Source of the DNA: Arion vulgaris
Lineage: Eukaryota > Mollusca > Gastropoda > Stylommatophora > Arionidae
Assembly: GCA_020796225.1 (NCBI GenBank)
Contig: CM036753.1
Location: forward strand, 7,807,001 to 7,871,000
DNA: 64,000 nt
Direction: 5' to 3'
Shown: piece after piece, positions 1-11,289 of the stretch
How positions within the stretch are numbered: position 1 is the first letter of the stretch
How the letters are laid out: every line of letters begins with the position of its first letter
Translations under genes and position numbers: made by a program
Notes under the pieces: model-generated
What the model was told of the DNA's origin: nothing
The model's database searches: none
The model's input: the letters and a program-made list of their open reading frames with translations, nothing else

Positions 1-3000
1 GAAATATCACATTTAAGACTAAATGTGAAAATACAGCTATTTAAGGACTAAATGAGAAAATATCCATTTAAGACTAAAGGTAAAATATCCAGCATTTAAG
101 ACAATGAAATATCCATTTAAACTAAATAGAAAATATCCAATTTAAGACTAAATGGTGAAAATATCAGCTATTTAAGACTAAATGGTAAAATATCATTTTA
201 AGGATAATGGTGAAAATATCCATTTAAGGACTAAATGGTGAAAAACACATTTAAGACTAAAGAATACCATTTAAGGACTAAATGGTGAAAATATCCACTA
301 TTTAAGACTAATGTAAATATCCATTAAATTTAGACTAATGGTGAAAATATCCTCATTTAAGGTAATGAATTATAGGACTAAATGGTAAATATCCAGCTAT
401 TTAAGGACTAAATGTGAAAATATCCAGCTATTTAAGGATTAAATGGTGAAAATATCCAGCTATTTAAGGACTAAATGGTGAAAATATCCAGCTATTTAAG
501 GACTAAATGGTGAAAATATCCATCTATTTAAGGACTAAATGGTGAAAATATCAATTTAAGTACTAAATGATGAAAATATCCAGCTATTTAAGGACTAAAT
601 GGTGAAAATATCCAGTTATTTAAGTACTAAATGGTGAAAATATCCATTTAAGGACTAAATGGTGAAAATATCCAGTTATTTAAGGACTAAATGGTGAAAA
701 TATCCAGCTATTTAAGGACTAAATGGTGAAAATATCCAGTTATGTAAGGACTAAATAGTGAAAATATCCAGCTATTTAAGGATTAAATGGTGAAAATATC
801 CAGCTATTTAAGGACTAAATGGTGAAAATATCCATCTATTTAAGGACTAAATGGTGAAAATATCCATAAATTTAAGGACTTAATGGTGAAAATATCCTTC
901 TATTTAAGGACTAAATGATGAAAATATCCAGCTATTTAAGGACTATATGATGAAAATATCCATCTATTTAAGGACTAAATGGTGAAAATATCCAGTTATT
1001 TAAGGACTAAATGGTGAAAATATCCAGCTATTTAAGGACTAAATGGTGAAAATATCCAGTTATGTAAGGACTAAATAGTGAAAATATCCAGCTATTTAAG
1101 GATTAAATGGTGAAAATATCCAGCTATTTAAGGACTAAATGGTGAAAATATCCAGCTATTTAAGGACTAAATGGTGAAAATATCCATCTATTTAAGGACT
1201 AAATGGTGAAAATATCAATTTAAGTACTAAATGATGAAAATATCCAGCTATTTAAGGACTAAATGGTGAAAATATCCAGTTATTTAAGTACTAAATGGTG
1301 AAAATATCCATTTAAGGACTAAATGGTGAAAATATCCAGTTATTTAAGGACTAAATGGTGAAAATATCCAGCTATTTAAGGACTAAATGGTGAAAATATC
1401 CAGTTATGTAAGGACTAAATAGTGAAAATATCCAGCTATTTAAGGATTAAATGGTGAAAATATCCAGCTATTTAAGGACTAAATGGTGAAAATATCCAGC
1501 TATTTAAGGACTAAATGGTGAAAATATCCATCTATTTAAGGACTAAATGGTGAAAATATCAATTTAAGTACTAAATGATGAAAATATCCAGCTATTTAAG
1601 GACTAAATGGTGAAAATATCCAGTTATTTAAGTACTAAATGGTGAAAATATCCATTTAAGGACTAAATGGTGAAAATATCCAGCTATTTAAGGACTAAAT
1701 GGTGAAAATATCCATATATTTAAGGACTAAATGTTGAAAATATCCATTTAAGTACTAAATGATGAAAATATACAGCTATTTAAGGACTAAATGGTGAAAA
1801 TATCAAGCTATTTAAGTACTAAATGGTGAAAATATCCAGCTATTTAAGGACTAAATGGTGAAAATATCCATTTAAGGACTAAATGGTGAAAATATCCAGT
1901 TATGTAAGGACTAAATGGTGAAAATATCCAGCTATTTAAGGACTAAATGGTGATAATATTCAGTTATTTAAGGACTAAATGGTGAAAATATCCATCTATT
2001 TAAGGACTAAATGGTGAAAATATCCATAAATTTAAGGACTAAATGGTGAAAATATCCATTTAAGTACTAAATGATGAAAATATCAAGCTATTTAAGGACT
2101 AAATAGTGAAAATATCCAGTTATTTAAGGACTAAATGGTGAAAATATCCATTTAAGGACTAAATGGTGAAAATATCCAGCTATTTAATTACTAAATGGTG
2201 AAAATATCCAGCTATTTAAGGACTAAATGGTGAAAATATCCATTTAAGGACTAAATGGTGAAAATATCCATTTAAGGACTAAATGGTGAAAATATCAAGC
2301 TATTTAAGGACTAAATGGTGAAAATATCCATTTAATGACTAAATGGTGAACATATCCATTTAAGGACTAAATGGTGAAAATATCCATCTATTTAAGTACT
2401 AAATGGTAAAAATATCCATTTAAGGACTAAATGGTGAAAATATCCATCTATTTACGGACTAAATGGTGAAAATATCAAGCTATTTAAGGACTAAATGGTG
2501 AAAATATCCATTTAATGACTAAATGGTGAAAATATCAAGCTATTTAAGGACTAAATGGTGAAAATATCCATTTAATGACTAAATGGTGAAAATATCCATT
2601 TAAGGACTAAATGGTGAAAATATCCATCTATTTAAGGACTAAATGGTGAAAATATCCATTTAAGTACTAAATGGTGAAATAATCCATTTAAGGACTAAAT
2701 GGTGAAAATATCCATCTATTTACGCACTAAATGGTGAAAATATCAAGCTATTTAAGGACTAAATGGTGAAAATATCCATCTATTTAAGGACTAAATGGTG
2801 AAAATATCCTTCTATTTAAGGACTAAATGGTGAAAATATCAAGCTATTTAAGGACTAAATGATGAAAATATCCAGCTATTTAAGGACTAAATGGTGAAAA
2901 TATCCAGCTATTTAAGGACTAAATGGTGAAAATATCAAGCTATTTAAGTACTAAATGGTGAAAATATCCATTTAAGGACTAAATGGTGAAAATATCCATC

Positions 3001-5588
3001 TATTTAAGGACTAAATGGTGAAAATATCCAGCTATTTAAGGACTAAATGATGAAAATATCCAGCTATTTAAGGACTAAATGATGAAAATATCCAGCTATT
3101 TAAGGAGTAAATGATGAAAATATCCATCTATTTAAGGACTAAATGGTGAAAATATCCAGTTATTTAAGGACTAAATGGTGAAAATATCCAGCTATTTAAG
3201 GACTAAATGGTGAAAATATCCAGTTATGTAAGGACTAAATAGTGAAAATATCCAGCTATTTAAGGACTAAATGATGAAAATATTCAGCTATTTAAGGACT
3301 AAATGGTGAAAATATCCAGTTATTTAAGTACTAAATGGTGAAAATATCCATTTAAGGACTAAATGGTGAAAATATCAATCTAGTTAAGGACTAAATGGTG
3401 AAAATATCCATCTATTTAAAGACTAAATGTTGAAAATATCCATTTAAGTACTAAATGATGAAAATATCCAGCTATTTAAGGACTATATGGTGAAAATATC
3501 CAGTTATTTAAGGACTAAATTATTAAAATATCCAGCTATTTAAGGACTAAATGGTGAAAATATCCATAAATTTAAGGACTAAATGTTGAAAATATCAAGC
3601 TATTTAAGTACTAAATGGTGAAAATATCCAGCTATTTAAGGACTAACTGGTGAAAATATCAATTTAAGGACTAAATGGTGAAAATATCCAGTTATGTAAG
3701 GACTAAATGGTGAAAATATCCAGCTATTTAAGGACTAAATGGTGAAAATATCCAGTTATTTAAGGACTAAATGGTGAAAATATCCATCTATTTAAGGACT
3801 AAATGGTGAAAATATCCATAAATTTAAGGACTAAATGGTGAAAATATCCATTTAAGTACTAAATGATGAAAATATCCAGCTATTTAAGGACTGAATAGTG
3901 AAATTATCCAGCTATTTAAGGACTAAATGGTGAAAATATCCAGTTATTTAAGGACTAAATGGTGAAAATATCCATTTAAGGACTAAATGGTGAAAATATC
4001 CATTTAAGGACTAAATGGTGAAAATATCCAGCTATTTAAGGACTAAATGGTGAAAATATCCTTCTATTTAAGGACTAAATGATGAAAATATCCAGCTATT
4101 TAAGGACTAAATGATGAAAATATCCAGCTATTTAAGGACTAAATGATGAAAATATCCATCTATTTAAGGACTAAATGGTGAAAATATCCAGCTATTTAAG
4201 GACTAAATGGTGAAAATATCCATTTAAGTATTAAATGATGAAAATATCCAGCTATTTAAGGACTAAATGGTGAAAATATCCAGCTATTTAAGGACTAAAT
4301 GGTGAAAATATCCATAAATTTAAGGACTAAATGGTGAAAATATCCATCTATTTAAGGACTAAATGGTGAAAATATCAAGCTATTTAAGGACTAAATGGTG
4401 AAAATATCCAGTTATTTAAGGACTAAATGGTGAAAATATCCATCTATTTAAGGACTAAATGGTGAAAATATCCATCTATTTAAGGACTAAATGGTGAAAA
4501 TATCCAGCTATTTAAGGACTAAATGGTGAAAATATCCAGCTATTTAAGGACTAAATGGTGAAAATATCCAGCTATTTAAGGACTAAATGGTGAAAATATC
4601 CATAAATTGATGGACTAAATGGTGAAAATATCCTTCTATTTAAGGACTAAATGGTGAAAATATCCAGCTATTTAAGGACTAAATGGTGAAAATATCAAGC
4701 TATTTAAGGACTAAATGTTGAAAATATCCATCTATTTAAGGACTAAATGGTGAAAATATCCATCTATTTAAGGACTAAATGGTGAAAATATCCAGCTATT
4801 TAAGGACTAAATGGTGAAAATATCCATTTAAGGACTAAATGATGAAAATATCCATCTATTTAAGGACTAAATGGTGAAAATATCCATTTAAGGACTAAAT
4901 GGTGAAAATATCCAGTTATGTAAGGACTAAATGGTGAAAATATCCATCTATTCAAGGACTAAATGGTGAAAATATCCATCTATTTAAGGACTAAATGGTG
5001 AAAATATCCAGCTATTTAAGGACTAAATGGTGAAAATATCCATTTAAGGACTAAATGATGAAAATATCCATCTATTTATGGACTAAATGGTGAAAATATC
5101 CAGCTATTTAAGGACTAAATGGTGAAAATATCCATCTATTTAAGGACTAAATGGTGAAAATATCAATTTAAGTACTAAATGATGAAAATATCCAGCTATT
5201 TAAGGACTAAATGGTGAAAATATCCAGTTATTTAAGTACTAAATGGTGAAAATATCCATTTAAGGACTAAATGGTGAAAATATCCAGTTATTTAAGGACT
5301 AAATGGTGAAAATATCCAGCTATTTAAGGACTAAATGGTGAAAATATCCAGTTATGTAAGGACTAAATAGTGAAAATATCCAGCTATTTAAGGATTAAAT
5401 GGTGAAAATATCCAGCTATTTAAGGACTAAATTGTGAAAATATCCAGCTATTTAAGGACTAAATGGTGAAAATATCCATCTATTTAAGGACTAAATGGTG
5501 AAAATATCAATTTAAGTACTAAATGGTGAAAATATCCATTTAAGGACTAAATTGTGAAAATATCCAGCTATTTAAGGACTAAAGGGTA
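1..5588. repeat. AT-rich 32/28-bp satellite array with higher-order structure
   Basis: About 180 head-to-tail copies of a unit that reads taaggactaaatggtgaaa followed by atatccagctattt. Long units are about 32 bp; short ones lack four bases of the gcta part and are about 28 bp. Single-base variants (aagtact, atgatg, gttatg, atagtg, aaggatt) recur in the same order, so larger blocks have been copied. There are no coding frames of note. The first ~420 bp carry many one-base losses in doubled letters. Confidence 0.95.
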
Positions 5589-5720
5589 AACAGACGAAGG
5601 ATTAACTTCATTGTACCAGATTTTACTATTTTTACCTCGGTCTTTCACCGCAGAAATAGATCGACAAGTGTGTTTAACCAGCGAGGAAGAAAACCATAAT
5701 TATTCGTATATTTATTTTTG
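5589..5720 (-). mobile_element. Fragment of tRNA-derived SINE family C, minus strand
   Basis: The stretch with cttcattgtaccagatttta, then tcggtctttcaccgcagaaa, matches the body of the fuller minus-strand copy at 48605-48830, which carries a tRNA-like head. The head is missing here. It directly abuts the satellite end, so the array may have run into or been cut by the SINE. Confidence 0.5.
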
Positions 5721-5904
5721 ACATCTACTGGGGCAGATTGAGAACCTATGGGCCTGGCCGGAGTAGTTTGACGTCAATTTCTTAATCAATAACAACGACA
5801 TTTATGTCAGTCACATTCTTACAAAACAAAATAATTGTGTTTGAGGAAATACTGAAATCTTTGGGGTTTTTTTCAGTTTAACCCACAAACTCTCCAGCGC
5901 TTTG

Positions 5905-6095
5905 TTCTTTTTTGTCTGAGAGTAGTCTGGTAGAATCTATAGCACAGAAGAATTAATACTGCTTGTGTCCACACGCATGTGGAGATCATTGGTGTTATTT
6001 TTTGTCTGAGAGTAGTCTGGTAGAATCTATAGCACAGACGAATTAATACTGCTTGTCCAATACTGTCCACACGCATGTGGTGATCATTGGTGTTA
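5905..6095. repeat. Two tandem copies of a ~90-bp unit
   Basis: The phrase gagagtagtctggtagaatc and its flanks occur twice, about 90 bp apart. Both copies run to a cacgcatgtgg...gatcattggtgtta ending. No function is seen. Confidence 0.8.
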
Positions 6096-6231
6096 TTTTT
6101 ACTGCATCATAAAAAACATACGACTTAACCGAGATTTCAATCACGCTATATTTCAATCAGGACCACATCACGTTTAGCCATTTAACCGCACGCTATCTGT
6201 CAGCTAAGTGGTTTATTTTAGTTATGTATTT

Positions 6232-6650
6232 CTAATATACGGAAACGAGTCATGGACAATAAACAAACAGATCAAAAATCTCTGTGGGCCACAGAGATGT
6301 GTTTTATAGAAGAATGATTAGAATACCAAGAACTGCTAACATGACTATTGTGGAGATGTTGAATGAGGCCAAGACACAGAGAAAGCTTATTATCAATATA
6401 AGAAAACGGTTATCATCATTTTCGGACATGTGGTGAGGAAAGGGGGATGGGGTTAGAACACATTGCAACAACCGGTAAAATCGAGGGGAGACGAGACAGA
6501 GGAGGACAGAGAGAGAGAGAACATTTTGGATAGCCTGACTTCATGGCACGGAAGAGCGTCAACGTCTGAGATGATAGAAATCACCAGAGACATTGATTTG
6601 TGGAGATCCATGATCACCTACGCCAGCCAGCACGGCACCTGATGATGGTG
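6232..6650 (+). mobile_element. Degraded non-LTR retrotransposon 3' end
   Basis: A broken frame reads LYGNESWTINKQIKNL, a decayed form of the LLYG-ETW motif found after the reverse-transcriptase domain of many animal non-LTR elements. It ends in a gcacctgatgatggtgatt tail, as several other fragments in the window do. Only the C-terminal region remains. Confidence 0.55.
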
Positions 6651-6724
6651 ATTTGTAATATATGTTAATATAAACATAATATTTGTTTCCATAATATAAA
6701 TATCATAATCATCACACAGATTGT

Positions 6725-7020
6725 GGTAATTTTGTCACCCAGCAGTCCATCGGAATTTCTCTCCATCTCATTGGCCATATGTTCCGCCTCTGCAGCCGTC
6801 GTGATCAAATCATCAGTGAAATCCTGAATCCATCTTCTCCGTGGACTTCATTTTCTCCTCTGCGCAGGAATGCCTTCTTTCCGATGAGGACTCTTCTGTA
6901 ACCGTTATATTCAAAAGCCCATATATGTTTTCTCACTGCTTTGTTAAATGTCCATACTTCACACCCATATGTTGACGCTTGGCATATGCATGATCTTAGT
7001 ATTGTGATTTTGTTTTCTTA
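6725..7020 (-). mobile_element. Antisense fragment of a non-LTR retrotransposon C-terminus
   Basis: Related to 7285-7505 and 38960-39220: all share a block near tcctgaatccatcttctccg. On the minus strand this decodes to the GR.RRRWIQD-type tail of retrotransposon proteins. It is heavily decayed. It sits in the last part of the intron ahead of the first visible receptor exon. Confidence 0.45.
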
Positions 7021-7134
7021 TCAGTTTCATTCCATACTGTTTTTTTATTTTTAATTTTTTGTGTAATGCCATGTTTGTTTTTCTTGTAGTATCCTACATA
7101 ATATAAATATACTGATATAAAAACAATTTCTAAG

Positions 7135-7248
7135 GACTGTATTGTGAACCTATTTGGGACGACCTGATGTGCTGGCCACGTTACGTGAAAGCTGGGGAGA
7201 ATGCAGTACAGTCGTGTCCTAGTTACATAGAAGGATTTAATCTTTTAG
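7135..7248 (+). CDS. GPCR exon: hormone-receptor domain, first half
   Basis: The acceptor is ctaag and the donor is gtgagt. After two bases of a split codon it encodes 37 residues from LYCEPIWDDLMCWPRY to CPSYIEGFNLL, then one base that completes a Glu codon with the next exon. It holds three of the six HRM cysteines and the conserved WD, CW and CP. The spacing between the first two cysteines (nine) equals that of glucagon-type ectodomains. The first HRM cysteine and signal peptide must lie on an upstream exon not found here. Confidence 0.9.
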
Positions 7249-7284
7249 GTGAGTACATCAACACCATCATTGATTAAAACATCA

Positions 7285-7505
7285 CAAATCAAACATCATC
7301 ATCAAATAGCTTGTCCTGAGCAGAACTTTGCCACCATAACAGTCCTTCGGAATGTATTTCCATCTCATAGGCCAGATGTCGGCCTCTGCAGTCGTCATGC
7401 TCATCAGTTACATCCTGAATTCATCTTCTCCGTGGCCTTCTTCTTCTCCTCTCTTCCGGGTTGCCTCTCTCCGTGATGGTCTTCTCCAGCCCTTCGTGTC
7501 TCTTT
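7285..7505 (-). mobile_element. Antisense non-LTR retrotransposon C-terminal fragment
   Basis: Complementary to the kind of sequence at 14630-14915; both share the block around tcatcaaatagcttgtc (here sense-reversed). It starts only ~37 bp after the donor of the HRM exon. It is a dead fragment. Confidence 0.45.
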
Positions 7506-7629
7506 CATGAAACATCAATTTATCAAATAGGTCAAATAAGACACATGAGTTAAATAGACAAGAAGCCAGAATAGAAGCCTACCTGAATCCCACTGTTCTG
7601 TCAAAATAATATAATTTGTCATGAATGTT

Positions 7630-7745
7630 CTATATGCCCCCATAAAATAATATAATGTGTCATGGACGTTCTTAATGCCCCCATAAAATCTCGTATAATG
7701 TGTCATGGACGTTCTTAATGCCCCACAAAATGTTTTAAGATTTGC
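7630..7745. repeat. Three ~38-bp tandem copies
   Basis: Three imperfect copies share tgtcatggacgttcttaatg and cccccataaaat. Confidence 0.8.
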
Positions 7746-7839
7746 ATTAAATATAATGGAAGTTCTATTTCTTTCATTATCTTGCACAATTTCTTATGTT
7801 CTACACAATCAAATGTCTTTGGGTCAACGACATATAGTA

Positions 7840-7940
7840 GAGCTGGAAGGAACTGGAGGAGACAGCTAAATATAGGAAGACTTGGCATGTGTTAGTTCAG
7901 TGGCCAATCGGGGTTAGGTAGGCATAAGGGAGAGGGAGAA
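7840..7940 (+). mobile_element. Short non-LTR retrotransposon tail fragment
   Basis: Reads SWKELEETAKYRKTWH, matching the 'W.ELE..A.DR..W' ending common to several retrotransposon C-termini in this window. Confidence 0.45.
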
Positions 7941-8271
7941 CGAGAGTCATATATATTATATTACAGTCTCAAGATTTTTATATAACTGTCCTCATGTTAA
8001 ATATATGGCCACGTGTGTCTGTTACATCTAAATCCAACTTGCAATATGTGATCTTTTTTTGTATTTTCATACGCAGTTTTGCCATAATTATTTTTAGTAA
8101 GATTTAACTTGCGTTGTTAATCAGGACCACTGTTCTATAGATAGTACATACTGTTGTGTCTTTCTGTTTAGCTATTGCGATACAAATTGATATTTTCGAT
8201 AACTTTGATTAAACGCCTGCTTCTATATCTTCTTGATACTTACCATCTTGTTACAGGGTACCCGTTTAGTA

Positions 8272-8420
8272 CATACCACATGTTTGATTACACTTCACTT
8301 CTAATACATACCACTTGTCTCCTTACACTTCACTTCTAATACATACCACATGTTTGATTACACTTCACTTGTAATGCATACCCCCTGTCTCCTTACACTT
8401 CACTTGTAATACATACCCAC
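8272..8420. repeat. ~35-bp minisatellite, four to five copies
   Basis: Copies carry ttacacttcacttctaatac and acataccacatgtttgat variants. The array ends about 27 bp before the acceptor of the next receptor exon, so it sits close to the branch-point region. Confidence 0.85.
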
Positions 8421-8447
8421 TGTCTAACATATCTTGTTCGGCTTCAG

Positions 8448-8572
8448 AGACAGCTGTACGTTCATGCACAAAAAATGGTTCATGGGAAGAGCATCCAAGT
8501 GTTGAACGGAATAATACTTGGACAGACTTCAGACGATGCATTCCTAGTTCTCCAGTACCATCAATAATAGAG
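8448..8572 (+). CDS. GPCR exon: hormone-receptor domain, second half
   Basis: Acceptor cggcttcag, donor gtaagt. It finishes the split Glu codon, then encodes 41 residues: TAVRSCTKNGSWEEHP, then a stretch with NNTWTDFRRC, ending SPVPSIIE in phase 0. It supplies the last two HRM cysteines, the conserved N-G-S-W block and the W before the final cysteine. Two N-glycosylation sequons (NGS, NNT) are visible. It joins directly to VNMPIVIQISTVGYSIS of the TM1 exon. Confidence 0.9.
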
Positions 8573-8637
8573 GTAAGTACTGCCGAAAACTAGGTAACAT
8601 CTTTGAATTGTTCATGTAACTATTTAGGAATGCGTTA

Positions 8638-8655
8638 CTCTCTCTCTCTCTCTAG
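8638..8655. repeat. (CT)n microsatellite
   Basis: Short run of ct dinucleotides just after the HRM exon. Confidence 0.85.
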
Positions 8656-8950
8656 CCGGTGAGACCTTGCCGTTTTGGATAGCAACAAGTACATGCTATT
8701 CTTCTCTGTTTTAGTCTTCCTCTGTATTGTGTTCCAGCTGTGATTCATTTCTTTCAGTTCCTGTTCTACTGTTCTCCTCCATGTCGTTGTGCGTGTTCTA
8801 CGTTTTAGTTTACCCTCTGATGTCCATCTCAGTGCAGTTTTCCTGACAGAGTCCTACACATGTCAGATCCATTTCCAGCGTCTCTTTTAGATGTTGATGT
8901 TCGCATTATCTTGTTGACACTGTGTAAGGAGTTTTTGGTTAGAGATAGTA
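8655..8950 (-). mobile_element. Antisense non-LTR retrotransposon fragment
   Basis: The minus strand resembles the region at 54451-54745 and 32640-32935 in reverse: a GKLKRR-type stretch, a WRRTVE-type stretch and a tail ending in a 'lsktarsh' pattern. It is strongly decayed and no frame is intact. Confidence 0.4.
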
Positions 8951-9539
8951 ATTGACCAGAACACATGTAAGATCTTCTACAAACAAGTTGTATAGAAGAT
9001 AGAAAGTTTTCACATATCTTGTTCTGTCATTCTCCTAAATTCTGATCTATATAGTAACGATGATGGTACATATCTACGGTATATATTAACTCTTTCACTT
9101 CGTAATTTTATTTACGTCCAGACTAATTTATATGAAAATGTCTACTGAAATAGCCAGCATACTGGCTTTGCGTCAACTTAACAACATACCCAGAGCCAGT
9201 ATATCGGCTCAGAAAGGTGAAGGGGTTAATCTTAATTCTGATGCATATTAGGCTGATGTCCAGACAAGACGGCGTTAACAGATATTTTATGTGACTCGTT
9301 ACAAGCAACTGCTTAGATCATATGTGCTTAGATATTTTTAACTTCGGGGCTAAACGACAATCAAATCTAGATCAGACTGAATAGGTAATCATCATCATCT
9401 TGTGCCATTCCAGATAATGAATCACTTTAATAAAACAGAATTCTCTACTTCCATTTGAACAAGTTGAACTAGCGTCAATGGTTACATTAATAAAACATAG
9501 ACCAAGTTAGGCAATCATTTTCAAATTAGATAGTGTTAT

Positions 9540-9813
9540 TTCTTCTTTTTCTTCTTCTTCTTCTTATATTTTGAACGATCCATGTTGAATACTTGTTAAC
9601 CACTCTTTGTGATTTGTATGTCATCTAAGCCTAAGAGCGATTGTACGTTGTGGTAGAATGCGTCTACAAGTAGGGAAGCACATCCAATTTCTGTGACGCT
9701 TTTTATTTACTAGGTAGCTTCCTAGGCCCCTACTTCAATCGCTTGTTACGACATGTCTTGTAAGTCGCAGTGTTACTATATTTTGTTCCCTGGCAAGCCC
9801 CAACAACACATGG
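9540..9813 (+). mobile_element. SINE-like repeat family A, copy 1
   Basis: A ~260-bp interspersed repeat. In this orientation it starts with a (ttc)n tract, followed by a cactctttgtgatttgtatg block, an acatccaatttctg block, a tttttatttactagg block and a gccccaacaacacatggg end. Nine copies occur in the window in both orientations. On the opposite strand it would end in (gaa)n, which would fit a retroposon tail. I see no clear pol III boxes, so the class is uncertain. Strand here means the form beginning with (ttc)n. Confidence 0.75.
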
Positions 9814-9942
9814 GCGTAATGTTATTGAAATATTTCATCTACATCTCTTTTAATACAACTACAAAGTTAAATTCTGCTGGGATGTTTTATTATTCTTTAT
9901 TTGTTTGCAAAAATATTTTTGGAATGCGATAAGGACATATTA

Positions 9943-10282
9943 TACAGGGTGTTCAACTTAAAAGCAGCCTGTGAATGGAGCTAATCTGGACGGTTGATTG
10001 AATGTCCGAGTGCAGTCTATGAGTTGATGCTGATGTACAAGTCTGGACGGTTGATTGAATGTCCGAGTGCAGTCTATGAGTTGATGTATGGAAATGAGAA
10101 GGTTCAGTTATGACGTAGTATAGGTCAAGGCTGTGTGACGGTGTGTAATTGTAGTGGAAGGCGATGAACAATGTGATGTAGACAGCTTATCACAACCGGT
10201 TTAAATAGAAAATAGACGAATGCAATGTACCTGGCAAATTTCTATTTATCACTGGGGCTGCTTTTAAGTTGAACACCCTGTA
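9943..10282. mobile_element. ~340-bp terminal-inverted-repeat element (MITE)
   Basis: Left end tacagggtgttcaacttaaa and right end tttaagttgaacaccctgta are perfect inverted repeats; the match runs on for about 28 bp to agcagcc. Flanking TA suggests a TA target. It encodes nothing. Inside, at about 9990-10085, are nearly two copies of the 57-bp unit that makes up the satellite at 11290-13710. A partial copy is cut off at the window end (63868-64000). Confidence 0.85.
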
Positions 10283-10537
10283 CAGTGATAAATATAAATT
10301 TGCCAGGTACGCATTGCATCTCGTCTATTTACTATTTAAACCAGTTCTGACTAGTTTGTCCTACGTCACATTTGTTCACCACCCCTTCCCGTACTACAAT
10401 TGCGCACCATCACACAACCTTGACCTATACTACGTCATAAATGAACCTTCTCATTTTCATAAACATATGCCAGATTGGCTCACTTGACGACGAGGCTTCC
10501 TTAACGACAAGGCTGCTTTTATGTTGAACACCCTGTA
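10283..10537. mobile_element. Second, inverted copy of the same MITE, lacking one terminus
   Basis: This is the reverse complement of the right part of 9943-10282 (the cagtgataaat...tttgccagg block), placed immediately against it. It ends with a full terminal repeat, ttgaacaccctgtata. The pair forms an imperfect palindrome about 600 bp long. The internal 57-bp units are absent here. Confidence 0.75.
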
Positions 10538-10900
10538 TAAAGGATCTAATGACGAAGGTTGAATTAATTACATCAGATTTCCCTGTATAGCTTGGGTTTT
10601 TCTCTTCAGAAAATGCACGCACGAGCCGAGATTAAGACACAAAGCAAGACATCAATCCCAGGTATTTCTGGGGAAAAAATACAATTGTAAAGAGAACTGC
10701 AATGTGTGAATTCAAATTCACATTCTTTTGGAATCTTATTCATATGGTCTAACCACATAGTCACAGAGTCCCACACACATAATATTATTGCTGGAAGTGA
10801 ACTGTAAATATTTCATAGAATAACTATGGATGTGAATGTCGTAGGTAGTGCCAGTTATCTTAAGGTAAATAAAATGCCCTCATCATACCAACTAAACACA
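10538..10900. other. Intron sequence without recognised features
   Basis: AT-rich unique-looking sequence between the MITE pair and the CA tract. No exon or repeat was recognised. Confidence 0.5.
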
Positions 10901-10902
10901 CA

Positions 10903-10905
10903 TTA

Positions 10906-10936
<31 letters not shown>

Positions 10937-11060
10937 TACACACATAAGCAAGTACGCACAAAAGCACACACACACACACACATAATCAAGTACACACAAC
11001 AAAACACACACAAACACACACACAGAAGCACACAAACGCACACAAACACACAGAAGACAT
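10903..11060. repeat. (CA)n-rich microsatellite
   Basis: Interrupted ca dinucleotide tract. The valine/cysteine-rich open frames on the minus strand are products of this simple repeat and not genes. Confidence 0.95.
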
Positions 11061-11289
11061 ACAAGCATACAGTAATGAAACAAAATCCAACACATGGAAA
11101 CAAATATAGCATGCAGTACTTATCTGCAAATACTCAGTATGGTAACACAGCTTCTCATATTACGCCTTTAAGACACAGGTAAACTGTATATTTCAGTTCC
11201 AGACCTGGTTAATTTCGGAATGACAGGAATTTGTGAAACTAAATGAGGTTTTTGTATTCCAAATCTGACAAACGGACAAGCATGTGATT

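Noticed and set aside
1..5588. CRISPR-like array of short repeats
   Set aside because: Units are contiguous with no unique spacers, in eukaryotic DNA; it is a satellite.
10892..11112. Cys/Val-rich minus-strand frames
   Set aside because: Translation of a CA microsatellite.
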